In this document: in pieces, positions 11,041-23,078 of the stretch | Numbering within the stretch: position 1 is the first letter of the stretch | How the letters are laid out: every line of letters starts with the position of its first letter | From: Seiridium cupressi | Taxonomy: Eukaryota; Ascomycota; Sordariomycetes; Amphisphaeriales; Sporocadaceae | DNA: 64,000 bases | Direction of reading: 5' to 3' | Assembly (NCBI GenBank): GCA_036674765.1 | Contig: JARVKI010000027.1 | Location: 1 to 64,000 of the forward strand | Translations under genes and position numbers: made by a program | The notes under the pieces: model-generated | What the model was told of the DNA's origin: nothing | Databases searched by the model: none | Seen by the model: the letters and a program-made list of their open reading frames with translations, nothing else

Positions 11041-12159
11041 ATGCCTTTCGAAACGAAAGCCACCATCGCCACCTTTGGCGGGAAGCTGCTGAAGCTCTCC
11101 CACGAGTCGACGAGCACTAAGACGCCTATGGATGTGAACCTCTATCTTCCTCCGGCCTCAAAATCCAAGAAGGTCCCCGTATTGATCTTTTTGTCCGGTC
11201 TTACTGTACGTTATTTCTCTGTTACCACCCATTGTTTCGATATCGTGGTATGCGGCTAGGAACGTATAATCCCAGAAGTGAAGTACCTTACTGGGCGAGA
11301 TGTTATGAAATAATGCCACATGGAAGGGCCTCCGTGGTTGAACCATACTACTTTCCCTACGACAAAGCACAAGCTAACCCACACATGTCTTCAGTGCACA
11401 CCCGCAAACTGCTCTGAGAAAGGTTTCTTCCACGCTGCCGCCTCGTCAGCCGGCATCGCAGTCCTATACCCCGACACCTCACCACGCGGCGCCAACCTGC
11501 CCGGCGAGACCGACTCCTGGGACTTCGGCGCCGGCGCCGGTTTCTACATCAATGCCTCGCAGGAGCCGTGGGCCAAGCACTACAACATGGAGTCGTACAT
11601 CCTCAACGAGCTGCCCGACGCCATCTTCTCCGAGTTCGGCGACAAGCTGGACTCGAGCCGGGTGTCGATCACGGGCCACAGCATGGGCGGGCACGGCGCG
11701 CTGACGCTGTACCTCAAGAACCCGGGCAAGTACCGCAGCGTGAGCGCGCTGGCGCCCATCTCGAACCCGACGCAGTGCCCGTGGGGCGAGAAGGCGTTCG
11801 GCGGCTACTTTGGCACCGACGACAAGGCCGAGTGGAAGAAGCATGACGCCACGGAGCTCATCTCGGGAAGCACGTGGAAGGGCAAGGAGGTCCCGCTGCT
11901 CATCGACGTCGGTACCGGCGACAACTTTTACAAACAGAAACAGCTCCTACCCGAAAATCTGGAGAAGGCCGTCAAGGACAACGGCGTTAAGGGAGTGACG
12001 GTGCGGTATCAGGAGGTAAGTCCCTTTCCCTACCTTTATATTCGTATGGACGAGACCAGGCTGACTGACTGTGGAATGCAGGACTATGACCACTCGTACT
12101 TCTTCATCTCAACCTTTGCTGAAGACCACGTCAAGCATGCTGCCAAGTACCTGCTTTGA
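11041..12159 (+). CDS. S-formylglutathione hydrolase (esterase D family)
   Basis: Three exons, 11041-11205, 11395-12015 and 12082-12159, give 287 residues. The enzyme hydrolyses S-formylglutathione to formate and glutathione, the last step of glutathione-dependent formaldehyde detoxification. The alpha/beta-hydrolase features are present: oxyanion region LIFLSGLT-CTPANCSEKG, nucleophile Ser151 in GHSMGG, probable Asp231 in DVGTGDNF, and His266 in DYDHSYFF. FETKATIATFGGKLLKLSHES is the family's standard start, so ATG 11041 is chosen; an in-frame ATG at 10963 would add 26 basic residues. Intron 1 is long for this window (189 bp). The middle exon (about 11420-11900) is strikingly GC-rich in third positions compared with its flanks. 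Confidence 0.93.
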
Positions 12160-12527
12160 GCTGCCTATATATCAGCGCCCTAGGCAGTTTTGACCAAAGA
12201 CACGACCCTGGCAGTTATGTGACGCAGTCGTAGTACTAATAAATATGAATTTGGATCACAAAACACTCCAATTATCAGGGTCCCCGCCATGAATTTCATG
12301 TTCTGTCGTGATGGCCCAGAAGCTCTGGAATAACAGCACACAAGGCCAATAAAATCAGGGTAACTAGCTAAACAAGAATGCTCCAATGGGATAAGCACTT
12401 GCGTAGGGATATCTAGAAGCAATACGATAAAAATCAGCCTCTTGCGAGCGCAATAATCTTCCCACGTGTATCATCGACTGTCTGCTGAGACTTCCATTAT
12501 GTTCCAACAGCACGAACAATCCCTCAT
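12160..12527. other. Convergent intergenic 3' region
   Basis: About 370 bp between the stop codons of two converging genes. An AATAAA-type signal (ACTAATAAATATG near 12235-12247) follows the hydrolase stop. No gene is seen. Confidence 0.6.
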
Positions 12528-15148
12528 CTAACTGATCCTCTTCTCAACTTCGGGGCTGAATCCCTCTTTCTCTAGCTTGCTACGCATCTCGGCCTCAGCC
12601 TCTCTCTTAATGCGGTGATAGGCCAGCTTTTCGAACCGACTAAGACCTCTCCACCAATGTTGGCCCGCTTCATGCTCGCTAATCCTCTCGAGTAGTTCTG
12701 TCGTCTTGATACGAACGTCCTTGTCCCTATGAAAAAGCCCCAAGGCAAGGTAAAATAGACCAGCGTGGGACTCGGGGGCAACAGTGAGAAGCAAGCACGT
12801 CTCGTCATACGAGTAGACGTGCTTGGAGAAGGCCAAATAGACTTCCCGACTCTGGGAAGGATTGAGCTTCTGAGTGCGCAAACGATCGTGCATGTGATGC
12901 AAGTCTAGCCCTTTGAGGGGACGGATCGTATAGAGCTGCGCGAGGTCCTGGTTTCTCACATTAGTTTCGACACTTTTATGCTCGTTTACTGATATCAAGA
13001 GTTTCTCACCTGGATGAAACTGTAGTAGCTCCGGGTATTTCTCCAGCCCTCAATTCTGCAGACATTGCCGGCCAGTTCCTTCTGCTTGGCCACATCATCT
13101 GCCCACACATATCCATGCCCGCTGTGTCCAACACTGCCATTCTCCGCATCGTCACCGCCGATGTACAGTGCGCTCGCGCCGTATACACTCTCTTCAAAAG
13201 CTGCAGCTATTCTTGTAAACTTGACGATCCAGTCGCGCAACTTGGCTCGAATGACACGCTCGCCGAGTCTTGCTGCAATGCCCTTCAATATATCGTTCAT
13301 GAAGATTACATCTCCAGTCAGATCGGTAGACGAGGTTGGTCCACTGACGAGATTTGCAAATCCGGGATGTTGTTGCTGAAAGTACATTAGGCCCTCCGTA
13401 ACAGAAGCGCTTTCGATCTTACTACTGATCTTCATGCGCCCACTTGGTATGTCACATAATAAGTCCCACCACTCCGGATGCAGCTCGAAGGTAGGGTTGG
13501 TAACGCCGGCAATAAATCCTGGAACTTTCAATAAATCGTCGATCTTGGTCAGATCTGTGTATGGGAAAGCATGTCGCGTGAAGCCCCGGAGTACACCCCC
13601 GGATGCCAACGCACATGCAGCGAGGACTGCTTCTGCGACGTCTCCCGAAGGCATGTTATGGCCCAGGAAGATGATCCTCTTTTGTGTCAGTAACGCATTG
13701 GCCAGCACTATAATTGGATGGGTACTTGGCCCATTGGTTGTGAGATGTGGGTGCACTGGGAAAGGCTGCGGTGACTTGGCGTGCGTTTCCGAGAAGGTCT
13801 GTATTAATTTGATGATTGAGAAATCTCCCACGGTTTCCGGCATGACGGCTGTTGGCACCTTGACAGGGATTGGAATGCCCTTGTACAGTACCTTGCTCTC
13901 AAACTCATGCGTGTCTCGTGGTAATGCATAGCCGGACGAACCTTCCAGGTGAGCTTTTGTGCCTGCACGAGATATTCCCTGGGGCTTCGGTGGACTTCTG
14001 CTTGCGTCAAATGGCTCTGTGACCGACCCTTCTCGATCTTCTGCCATACGCATCTCGATCATCTGGCCAAATTTCTCCACGAAGAGGTCTTTGTTATCGC
14101 TGGCTAACAGCAAGTTTCGTTCCAGGAGACTCAATTTTGGCATGAGTGATAGATCCATGCTGTTGACAGCATCATAAAGCATTGATAATGTTTCTGGAAC
14201 CGGCGACTTGAAGTATTCTTCGAGCGCGAGCAACAAAAGCGGCTTCTCCATGTTAGCATTCAAAGTCATCATCCGTATGATTATATGCCCTAGACTGACC
14301 TTGTATATATGCAGGAAGGGATGCCGTGTGCATATTGCCATTGCTTTCACTATCGCGCCTCTTTTGACTGACTTGTCGTGTTTCGTGTTCACCAGATTTA
14401 GCACATAGACCAGGGGAGGCCCCTCGCCGCCCTCAGGCTCGTCCTCATCGGTCGATTCGTCGTCCAGATCATCATCTTCGTCGTCCTCGTCTTCCTCATC
14501 CGCAGTGCCTTCGTCGTCGTCTTCGCCGATAATGCCAGCCGCGCGATCTCGCTTCCGTCTTCTCTTTTCCCTGCGCTCCTTTCTCCGCTTTGCTTCTTCC
14601 TCTTCCTCTTCCTGTGTACTGTCCTTGTGTAAGAAAAAGATGGTCCAGTCCTGGTTCCGAGCGTGGGCCTGATCCGGTAACATAAGCTCAGCTAACATGT
14701 GCTCGTCCCCCGTGATGGCAACGGGGAACTGATGCTCCATGACCGGGCCACGGTCAATGTCGAAGGAGGCCACCAGAATGTATTCGACATGGTTGTCAGA
14801 CGATCCTCGTGGGTATTGTGATCGTAGTTTCCGTGGCGGGTGAGCATCAGGGTTGTAGCGTTTTGGTACGGCCGAGAGAGACGAGTGCTGCGACGATGCC
14901 GCCGTCCTGCTGTCAATTGAGGAGGTCTTGTTCGACTTGGAGCTGGGATCTGACGTCCGATCGAGCTCGGCGTGTATGGGCGGTTGCGGTGACCTCGAGG
15001 GTCGTCGCGAGTGGTGCGACATGACCGAGGCCGAGCGCGATGATGGAAAGGACGAAAGTGATGCACGAGGGTTGTGACCACTGGCAAGAGATTGGCTGGT
15101 GTTTGTTCGCGAAAAGAATGGCCTCCCGGCGCCTGAGACTGAAGCCAT
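12528..15148 (-). CDS. AFI1: Afi1-like DENN-domain protein (Arf3-interacting, polarity/trafficking)
   Basis: Two exons, 15148-13010 and 12947-12528, joined over a 62-bp intron, give 852 residues. The first 115 residues are Ser/Arg-rich and disordered. The docking/uDENN segment begins at about residue 121 ([22 protein letters not shown]). A charged insert follows, with Glu runs, [16 protein letters not shown] and then a long Asp/Glu stretch. The DENN core then includes [49 protein letters not shown] and [16 protein letters not shown]. The C-terminal exon ends in a helical, charged tail. Saccharomyces Afi1 binds Arf3-GTP and helps polarise growth; DENN proteins generally act as Rab exchange factors. 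The start (MASVSG) is the first real ATG in frame and has a good context. Family assignment is firm, precise function inferred. Confidence 0.85.
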
Positions 15149-16816
15149 CTTGTGAAAGGTTAATGGCCCGTCCCGCGGGACGGTGCCTGCTTCGTGTATT
15201 GGTACTGTCGTATCGGCGTGGGCAAGGAAGCTGCAGATCGTTGCAAATTCGGTACCTGGGCTGTTCCAGGGCTCGCTCAATTGGGATGACAGTACGCAGT
15301 CGCTTCTGCACAAAAGGATCTGTGTCACGGTGATATCTGCAGCGGGCGCGTCCTATGCTGGGTGCGGTGTAATGGGTGCGCGATCAAGTGCAGTCCAGGT
15401 ACTTGTATTCCCATGTAAAGGGGGTTTCGAGATCAGCACAATCCGTTGCCATTCGTGGATGCACAAAGTGGGCTGTCTTGATGCGTGCGCTTGCAATGGT
15501 ATTGGTTGCTGCTATCAGTATTCTTGCATTCCATCCACAATTCGACCCAATTACGAAACATTTCCACAGGACAACGCGCGATGGAGGAACATGGACGATC
15601 CCTGAGCTGGCTGTGAGGGTGTAGATGCTCGTTGGTGAGGGGAAGGGAGCGTCAGTGCATGGGAAGTCCAGCGACCGGAGCGCGAGACACGATCTGCTAC
15701 CACGCTATGCTATGCCGCCGCCGTGCCTTTCCAACGGTCCGCGGATCCTTGCCAGGGGATGCTGGGTATGGATAGAGGGGGGGAACAATTCACTGGTCTG
15801 TCTTGTCGAGTATAAGTTACAGAGCACGACGTAAATCAGACTACGGGAATGGATTGCTCTGCTGCAGAATCTGGATGCTATATGCTGTGAGCTGACGTGC
15901 AGGACCCTTAAAATTGATCCTTGCCCATAGATAATCTGCCGCAAGAGATGGATGGAATGTTCTTGGAAGTCTTCTGGTGCCAAATCCAAGCAGCAGCACA
16001 AAACCCAATCTCAATTAAAACCACTTAGCGGCAACCACTAAAACCTGCGTGATATGGCTGTGGATGCCACACCTCTTCCTTGACCAGTCAAAGCAACTGG
16101 CCACAATTTCAGGGGGTAGCCTCTACGTGTAATTGAGGGCTTCAATGCTTCCTCTCCTGAGTCCTGGAGGTTGGGGACCAAGTCGACGAACTGTCGGTTC
16201 GTGGCGCCTCAAGCTCGTCTGGATGTTTTGCGAAGTTCTTGGGCTCTCCACACCGAAACCTGTACCTCCGTGAATTTCCAAGTTCTCCGGGACAGGAAAC
16301 AAAAGTTAAGATAATAGATAGCTGAGGCACCTATTAGATTGTATTCAGGATTCGCAGATGTTAAACTACCTACGGTACTGTACAGTAGTTAGAGTGCGTA
16401 GCCAACCTGGTCTGGTGGTGGACGGACCTCAAGTTCGCGCGCGCCAAGCGAATGGACGACTCACAAGCCCCGCGACCTTAACTAATCCCCGGATAGCAAG
16501 GGTGCTCCGTGCCAACCACGCTATCTACAAGGCTATGGTTGTCCGGTCACCTTGTTTACCTCTAACCTTTGGCCGATAGCCTTACCTCGTCGTCATCTCC
16601 ATTGCCGGCAATGCACACAGCAGCAGTCTGACGGAAACTATTGGCATTACCCTGATTGCCATCCATCAGCCACACATCGTCTGCTGAATCGTGCAGCAAC
16701 TCCCACGACACTAAGCCCATCATTCAAGCCTGGCGGCTCCCATAACATCAACATCATTGTTTACCCCAATTGCCACCAAGGCCTTTAGTCGAAACATCCT
16801 TTCGCCAGCTTACATC
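15149..16816. other. Divergent intergenic region, no gene seen
   Basis: About 1.7 kb between the starts of AFI1 (minus) and the myosin light chain (plus). A plus frame at 15183-15605 and others are chance: they start without ATG, lack any motif and overlap the 5' end of AFI1 only as antisense. It presumably holds both promoters. Confidence 0.6.
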
Positions 16817-17803
16817 ATGGTATGACATCCTAGGTGGAGAAGACTAGGCTTGAACTACGCTGACTCCATTCTACCAATCTTCAGGCCATGCAAGCTGGAT
16901 ACAAACCCTCTCCTCTGGGCTACGGCTCACCTCGAAGCTCTCCGTTCCGCAGACCTGAATCACCTGCTGCATCGTCGCCGTTCAGACAATCCACTCCTCC
17001 TGCATCTCCATCAAAAGTCGGGCATCTTCGAACACCATCACGGCTCGGAGACGACTCTCTACCGGCGCCTGCCCCAACATCACCAGATCTCAGCCGACCG
17101 AGGCCACTGCCTCAGCCTGATGATATGGGTTCTCCACGACTCGGCTCGCCGGCGCAAATTAAGACCCAACCGCCTGCACCGGTAGCAGCGGGCAACGCAC
17201 TTTCGCAACTGCAGCCACAACAGCTCAGAGTCTTGAGAGATGGCTTTCAGATACTAGACAGAGACAGTGACGGGTCTGTCAATAGAGAAGACGTCGCCGA
17301 CATGATGAATCAACTAGGTACACCGGACACTGATACACTGAGACGCAACTATGCTAACACTGTACACAACAGGTCTTTCCTCGAATCAGTCTGAGCTGTC
17401 GCAATTCTTCCCACCAGGCGGCCCGCAGACCATGACCCTCGCTGTTTTCCTCAACAGCATAGCAAATACATTAGCAGCCATGTCGCCTAATACCGAGCTA
17501 CTGTCCGCGTTTTCCGCCTTTGACGACGATGACAGCGGCCAAGTCGATCTTGCAGAATTGCGGGACGCTTTGCTGAATACAGCACCAGAGCCAGGTGAGA
17601 GAGCGCTGTCAGCTAGCGAGGTGGACAAGATCATGGCCGGCTTTAGTGGCCGGAGAGCCTTCAGCAGAAGCACCATGACGGCAGGACCGCCGCGGAAGAA
17701 GGGCGAAGTCTTCAAGTATCAGGATTTTGTAAACTCCATCATGGGCGGCAATGGTGCTACGGAACCTGCATCAAATGGTGGTTCAGAAGAGAGCGATGAA
17801 TGA
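16817..17803 (+). CDS. rlc1: Myosin-II regulatory light chain-like EF-hand protein
   Basis: The proposed exons are 16817-16819 (ATG alone), 16885-17317 and 17373-17803, giving 287 residues. An inner in-frame ATG at 16888 would give nearly the same protein. The first 90 or so residues are Ser/Pro/Arg-rich with possible phosphosites (SPRSSPFRRPESP). EF-hand 1 is near-canonical (LDRDSDGSVNRED, Asp instead of Glu at position 12). Later comes LSAFSAFDDDDSGQVDLAEL, a good EF-hand loop. The arrangement QLRVLRDGFQILD...MTLAVFLNSIANTL...FKYQDFVNSIMG aligns in my memory with fission yeast Rlc1. It should bind the neck of a type II myosin heavy chain in the cytokinetic ring. The light chain is longer than yeast forms because of the N-terminal extension and an insert (GRRAFSRSTMTAGPPRKKGE). 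Confidence 0.82.
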
Positions 17804-20149
17804 TTCGTTACAGTGTTTGCATAGGCGTTCTGGGCTGAAGTACATAAATGCTTCTGGGAGCATGTATCATGTTATGGCTAAGGATACATGAGGCAATGGT
17901 GGTCATTAAAGCATTGGTCTGGAGCATGGAATGGGCTCTTTCATATGGCACTATTACCCAATCTACTAAGAGTAAATTGCTTCGACCTACAAGAAAAGCG
18001 GGAAATCGTAGGATCGATTCGTGTCTCGTCACTGTCACAATGCTGGGGTACGTTCTGAGATATTGCATCTAGAAAACGTGTATGCTTTGCAATCCGTCCT
18101 GACGTAGTCCAGTCATCCTTGTCCGCTTCCTGCTCATTCCTGTGTGGATCATGATCAACATCATTCGATTGAATGAAGATTACGGGTGAAACTATCACAA
18201 GTAACTTTATTGCTACTCGTATATGTTAGTGCTGAGCTGTGTGGGATTGGTGGTCCGGAGTGGTGTGAACAACGTATGCTACAGTAGAACTTAAACTATA
18301 TGTGAGAAATATTATTGCGGGGATATTGGTAACTATATACTACTAGCTTGGTGCCTTGTCTCATATGTTATTCGACGGAGCTCGTATGGCTTACATACTT
18401 TAATTGATCATTTTGATTTTAGTTTATAACCCAACCCTTTTCTTCACCCTGCAGCGTGTTGCCTCACTCGTGTCCTTCCTTAAATACTGAGAGATGCACT
18501 CACTATACATGCACGTCTCTGTTCGAGGTATAAGAACAGCCACCAACAGGGTTGACGAGACTCTGTGGGTAATGGGGTATCGTGCCTCATTGCATACATG
18601 TAACAAGTCCATGCCCGCACAAACATACGGCTGGCGGCTGACATTCGTGACATTGCATCAAATGCCGATTTCTCAGCTCTACTGGCCCGAGCGTCACGAT
18701 GATCGAAACTCGGCCCCATAGAAGCTTCGAGAATCAGCACGAATGACGATTTTGAACGCGGGCGAGTGTGGGAGAGGGGTGCCAGGGGCGGCTGTGACAA
18801 GCTGCAGCACTCCCGCTCACCGGAACGACGCGTTGGACTGCTTTGGAATTATGACCCTGGCCCCTGCTAGACTTTTCATAAACGGATAATGGATACAAGG
18901 ATAGGGAGCAGGAACCAAGCCGGCGGGAGTAAGCGCCCGTTTAACCGCATTGTCTATTGCAAACGGCTCTCGCCTCCAGATTTGTGCAGCTCTCGAGAGA
19001 TTCCAGAGGAAAAGCAATGCATAGATGCACACTGCACCTCAGCACGTTCAACCTCCTGGATTTCCGTGGTGACGAGGTCAATTGGATGGCCACTATGGGT
19101 CCCATCGGTGCTGCAGAGCAGAGATGACCATTGAGGACACCGATCCGGTGCTCGTAGACGCAGCGCCCTGTAAACAACATAAACTCACCGTCTCTATTGG
19201 ACGAACCGTTGTCTGCTCTCTCAATATTGGGCCCTGCCTGTGACGAGTGGAGCCCTACGGCGAGGTATTGGAAACTTGTGGTTACGCTGCAAAAGCGCTG
19301 CGGGGTCAGGTACACGGAACCTGGCTGATTGGCAATTCTGCGAATTTCACAAAATTTCCCAATCCCCAGCCAGTGATTTTTTAATCCGCAAGCACTGGAA
19401 GAGCATTTGGACAGCACATCACAACTGCTTTTGTGCAAGGGAAATATGGGCTGGCTGTGCTAGGCTGATCAATCGAATAAGTCGAGGCATAAGACGTCGA
19501 GTCGCATTTCCCAATATCAACCTCGAGGTCGAAGCCCGCTCCATCTCTCCCAACCTTCCCACGCACTCAGACGCCTCGACCATATACTATCCCTCTCTCG
19601 CAGCCTATCCGCATTGCACACTACAGCGTTCTCCCTGGTTCCTGTCTGCTACCCTACGACCCAAAGCACAACTAACTGACACCGGCGTCAATCCTCTTCT
19701 GCGGGAGTTGCGCCGTGCTAAGGGTAATCCCCCGACAAGTGCAAGTGAGCAGCGCATGTCCCTGGGGCCTCTGACGCACCGGGTTCGCAAAGACGACAGA
19801 GTTCAGAGGCGACTTTGTCGTTGTTGGCCAAGTCCAAGGGCCATCATAGGTTTGCGCATACACACTTGGACACTTGTAAGAAGAAGAAGCAAAGCAGTGT
19901 AAGACGTGCTGCACGACAGATCCTCTTACAAGGATTTGGTTGTCTGTCGCGGTCGCACACCTGCCTGCACTCGATTCATGCGTTTGGGCGTGCATTCCAG
20001 CGGGCTTGCATCCACGGCGGCGTCCTGAACTTTTTGGCACCGACCCCGGGGCCTTACCTAAGACACCAGTCTGGAGTGTGGGATCCGCAGCACAGCGGAT
20101 TTGGAGGCACCGACTTTAAACTTTCGAAAACTTGCCATAGTCTTCCCCA
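17804..20149. other. Intergenic region, no gene supported
   Basis: About 2.3 kb. The 220-codon plus frame at 19240-19902 begins with GTG, has no family features and lies where the promoter and leader of the next gene should be. The left part (18180-18420) is AT-rich. I see no tRNA or repeat. Confidence 0.6.
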
Positions 20150-22342
20150 ATGAAGGGTTTCTTCACCAAGAAATCCACCTCCCCGAAGAAGCACCCGACC
20201 GGTGAGAACGACGAGAACCGCAATCCTCGTCAGGCTTCAGAGCCCAGCTCGCCCGTCAAATCTGCCTCTGCCCCTCCTCCGTCCGCAGCCGCAGTCAAGA
20301 GGGAACGGGAGTCCCCCAGAAAATCCACGAGACCCGCTTCGCCTGCATCTCCTGCGACTAGAGACCAGCAGCTGCCCACAAAGCCACGAAGCTCGCAGTC
20401 CTTTGGCAGACAGAACATAGATCCCTCGTCTTCTTCGCGGCGCAAGAAGCACGACCCGAATACTCACCCCCTCAATCTCCCACCCGACGAGCGTGACAAG
20501 CGCTTATCTGCCCTCTCCAACATGAGTAATCGCAGCTCAATCGACAAGATGGATGTTGACCGGGAGCCCTCGGCTGCCCCTCCATCGTCGCCACCACCGC
20601 AACAAAGGCAGTCCAACAACTTCACTGTCCCTGTGAGCTCTCCGACTAATGGACGCAAGACACCGCCTACGAATGGTGACGGACCCGTACCCCCACCTCA
20701 CAGATCCAACCCTTCGAGTCCAGTCCCTTCTGCCGCAGACGAGGCTGAGGCCTACAAGGCCGCTGGAAACAGACTCTTCAAAGACAAAGACTACAAAAAC
20801 GCGATTGTACAATATTCTAAAGGTACAGCGGCTGACTTCCTACAATACTATTGTGAAATTGTTTCCGTGCTGACACGATCTTCTTCTAGCTGTTACCTTG
20901 GTACCAGACTCGGCCACCTACCTTAGCAACCGTGCTGCTGCTTTCATGTCGAACGGCCAGTACGAGGCAGCCTTGGAAGACTGTTCCCGCGCCGTAGACT
21001 ATGACCCGTCAAACTCAAAGTTCTTGCTGCGGCTTGCTCGTATCTACACTAGCCTGGGACGTCCCGATGAGGCGTTGACAACTTTCAACCGCATTCACCC
21101 GCCTGCTTCGGCAAAGGACATGGCGCCCGCCAGAGAGATGCAGAACCACATCAGGGCTGCCACGGATGCGCTCAACACCGGTACTTCGGGCTCCATGGTG
21201 CTTCACGCTCTCGACCAAGCCGAAAAGTTCCTTGGTATTGGCGCACCAAAGCCTCGCAAGTGGCAATTGATGAGAGGTGCAGCTTATCTTAAGATGGGAG
21301 GTGTCAACTCGTTAGGCGAGGCACAAAATGTCGCAATGGCACTGTTGAGAAACAACAGCTCGGACCCTGAGGCTCTGGTCCTTCGTGGCCGTGCTTTGTA
21401 CGCACAGGGTGACAACGACAAGGCCATTCAACACTTCCGGAAAGCCTTGAGTGGCGACCCCGACTTCCGCGATGCCGTCAAGTATCTGAGAATTGTGCAG
21501 AAATTGGATCGCATGAAGGAGGAGGGCAACACAGATTACAAGGCTGGGCGCTGGCAAGCTGCTTTCGATAAATATACCCAGGCATTGGATGTCGATCCTA
21601 CCAACCGGGGTACCAACTCGAAGCTTCTGCAAAACCGAGCCCTATGCCGGCTGAAGCTCAAGCAATATGACGAAGCTATCGCGGACTGTGAGAAGGCCAT
21701 TAGCCTTGACTCGCAGTACATGAAGGCTCGCAAGACCAAGGCCAACGCCCTGGGCCAAGCTGAGCGTTGGGAAGAAGCCGTCAAGGAATGGAAGGCCATC
21801 CAAGAACTGGACCCTGAGGACCGCACCATTGCCAAGGAGATCCGCAAGGCTGAGCTCGAACTCAAGAAAAGCCAGCGGAAGGATTACTACAAGATCCTTG
21901 GAGTATCTAAGGATGCTGACGATGCCACCATCAAGAAGGCCTACCGCAAGTTGGCCATCATCCACCACCCTGACAAGAACCAAGGCGACCCGCAGGCAGA
22001 GGAACGCTTCAAGGATATTGGCGAAGCCTACGAGACCTTGAGCGACCCTCAGTACGTTATCCCTTCTCGACCCTCCTTATTCACTTGACACTAACCTTCT
22101 CCTACAGGAAGCGAGCTAGCTATGATAGCGGCGAAGATCTCGTTGATCCCTCCGAGATGTTCTCGGGTGGTGGTATGGGAGGAGGTATGGGCGGCATCGA
22201 CCCCGAAATTCTCTTCAGCATGATGAATGGAGGTGGATTCGGCGGAGCCAGCGGCGCCGGCGGTGGTTTCCAAGGTGCTCGCTTCTCTACTGGCGGTGGT
22301 CGACCGGCTAGTGGCTTCCCTGGCGGCTTCCACTTTGGCTGA
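20150..22342 (+). CDS. TPR plus J-domain co-chaperone (DNAJC7-like)
   Basis: Three exons, 20150-20822, 20890-22051 and 22108-22342, give 689 residues to a TGA. The first 195 residues are Ser/Pro/Lys-rich and disordered. Tetratricopeptide repeats follow from about residue 199 ([20 protein letters not shown], then [20 protein letters not shown]) to about 540 ([18 protein letters not shown]). A J domain occupies about residues 553-611 ([20 protein letters not shown], then [10 protein letters not shown]), with the HPD tripeptide that stimulates Hsp70 ATPase. A Gly/Phe/Met-rich tail ends [14 protein letters not shown]. TPR-J proteins of the DNAJC7/Tpr2 type shuttle clients between Hsp90 and Hsp70. 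Beyond the TGA the same frame stays open for 94 codons (separate entry). Confidence 0.92.
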
Positions 22343-22627
22343 CAATCCGATTTCGAGAGTGAGTCTGAGGAGGACGAAGGTGACAGGCCTCGGTATCAGC
22401 CACAGTCTCGAAGACGGCGCCCCCGTCATCCCCGTCACAAGAATCGCGCTTCTAGCCATGGTTCGCACAGCAAAGCTCGCAATGCGGACCTGGAACACCG
22501 AGCAACTCTGGTGAAGCGGTGGGGCATATTCATCATAGCTGCCTTGGTATTCTTGCCTCGAGCGCTGGCGGTGACTGCGATTGTGGCGCTGGGGCTCACG
22601 TATACGTGCGTTGCTGTGTTTTCTTAG
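22343..22627 (+). other. In-frame open extension beyond the TPR/J-domain stop, with hydrophobic end
   Basis: Directly after TGA (22340-22342) the same reading frame continues for 94 sense codons to a TAG at 22625. The translation opens acidic (SDFESESEEDEGDRPR), becomes Arg/His-rich (SRRRRPRHPRHKNR) and finishes with about 33 hydrophobic residues coded by roughly 22528-22624, resembling a C-terminal membrane anchor. The stop context is TGA-C, known to be leaky in some fungal genes. I could not find a canonical, frame-keeping intron that removes the TGA among the nearest donor/acceptor pairs I tested. It may be a readthrough isoform, a remnant of a longer ancestral protein, or chance in a 3' UTR. 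Confidence 0.4.
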
Positions 22628-23078
22628 CCACGGTCTTGCCTTCTGGGGTTATTTGGGCAAGGCGGAAGGTAATCACGACAATCATGTAAGAGATGGTAAA
22701 TGATAAAAGACTTAAGGGATAGACTTGATTCGCATCACCAACCCGCACTGGAAGGCACGACATCGATAGTCAAATCATTTACAGGCGTTTCAAGGGGGTC
22801 CTCTCTCCAAACGGCTCAACCCGCTGAACTTGGTTCTTGTGGTTGTTAGCTAGGTCATGTAATTTGATGAGATTCGAATGGAAAAACTCGAAGCTGACAT
22901 TGGAACGAATGGATAGAGCTTTTCATGTAGAGCGGATGCATATTTCAAAAGTCACGATACTTCTTTTCACTCATGATCGAAGATGTATCTGCTGTGCTCT
23001 ATTCTCGACACGTAGTGAACTATTGCGACATCAACCTCATGCAAAGGTTTCCCCACGCTCGCCATTTCCCCCAGCCAT
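22628..23078. other. Convergent intergenic 3' region
   Basis: About 450 bp between the last plus-strand stop and the stop of glutathione synthetase on the minus strand. Nothing recognised; it probably contains both 3' UTRs. Confidence 0.6.

Noticed and set aside
11479..11844. 121-codon antisense frame over S-formylglutathione hydrolase
   Set aside because: Mirror of a GC3-rich exon; composition (Arg, Ala, Val, His) is typical of a shadow.
13434..13931. 165-codon plus frame within AFI1
   Set aside because: Antisense to a clearly conserved DENN domain; no motif of its own.
19240..19902. 220-codon plus frame upstream of the TPR/J-domain gene
   Set aside because: Starts with GTG, no motif, position fits promoter/leader; chance opening.
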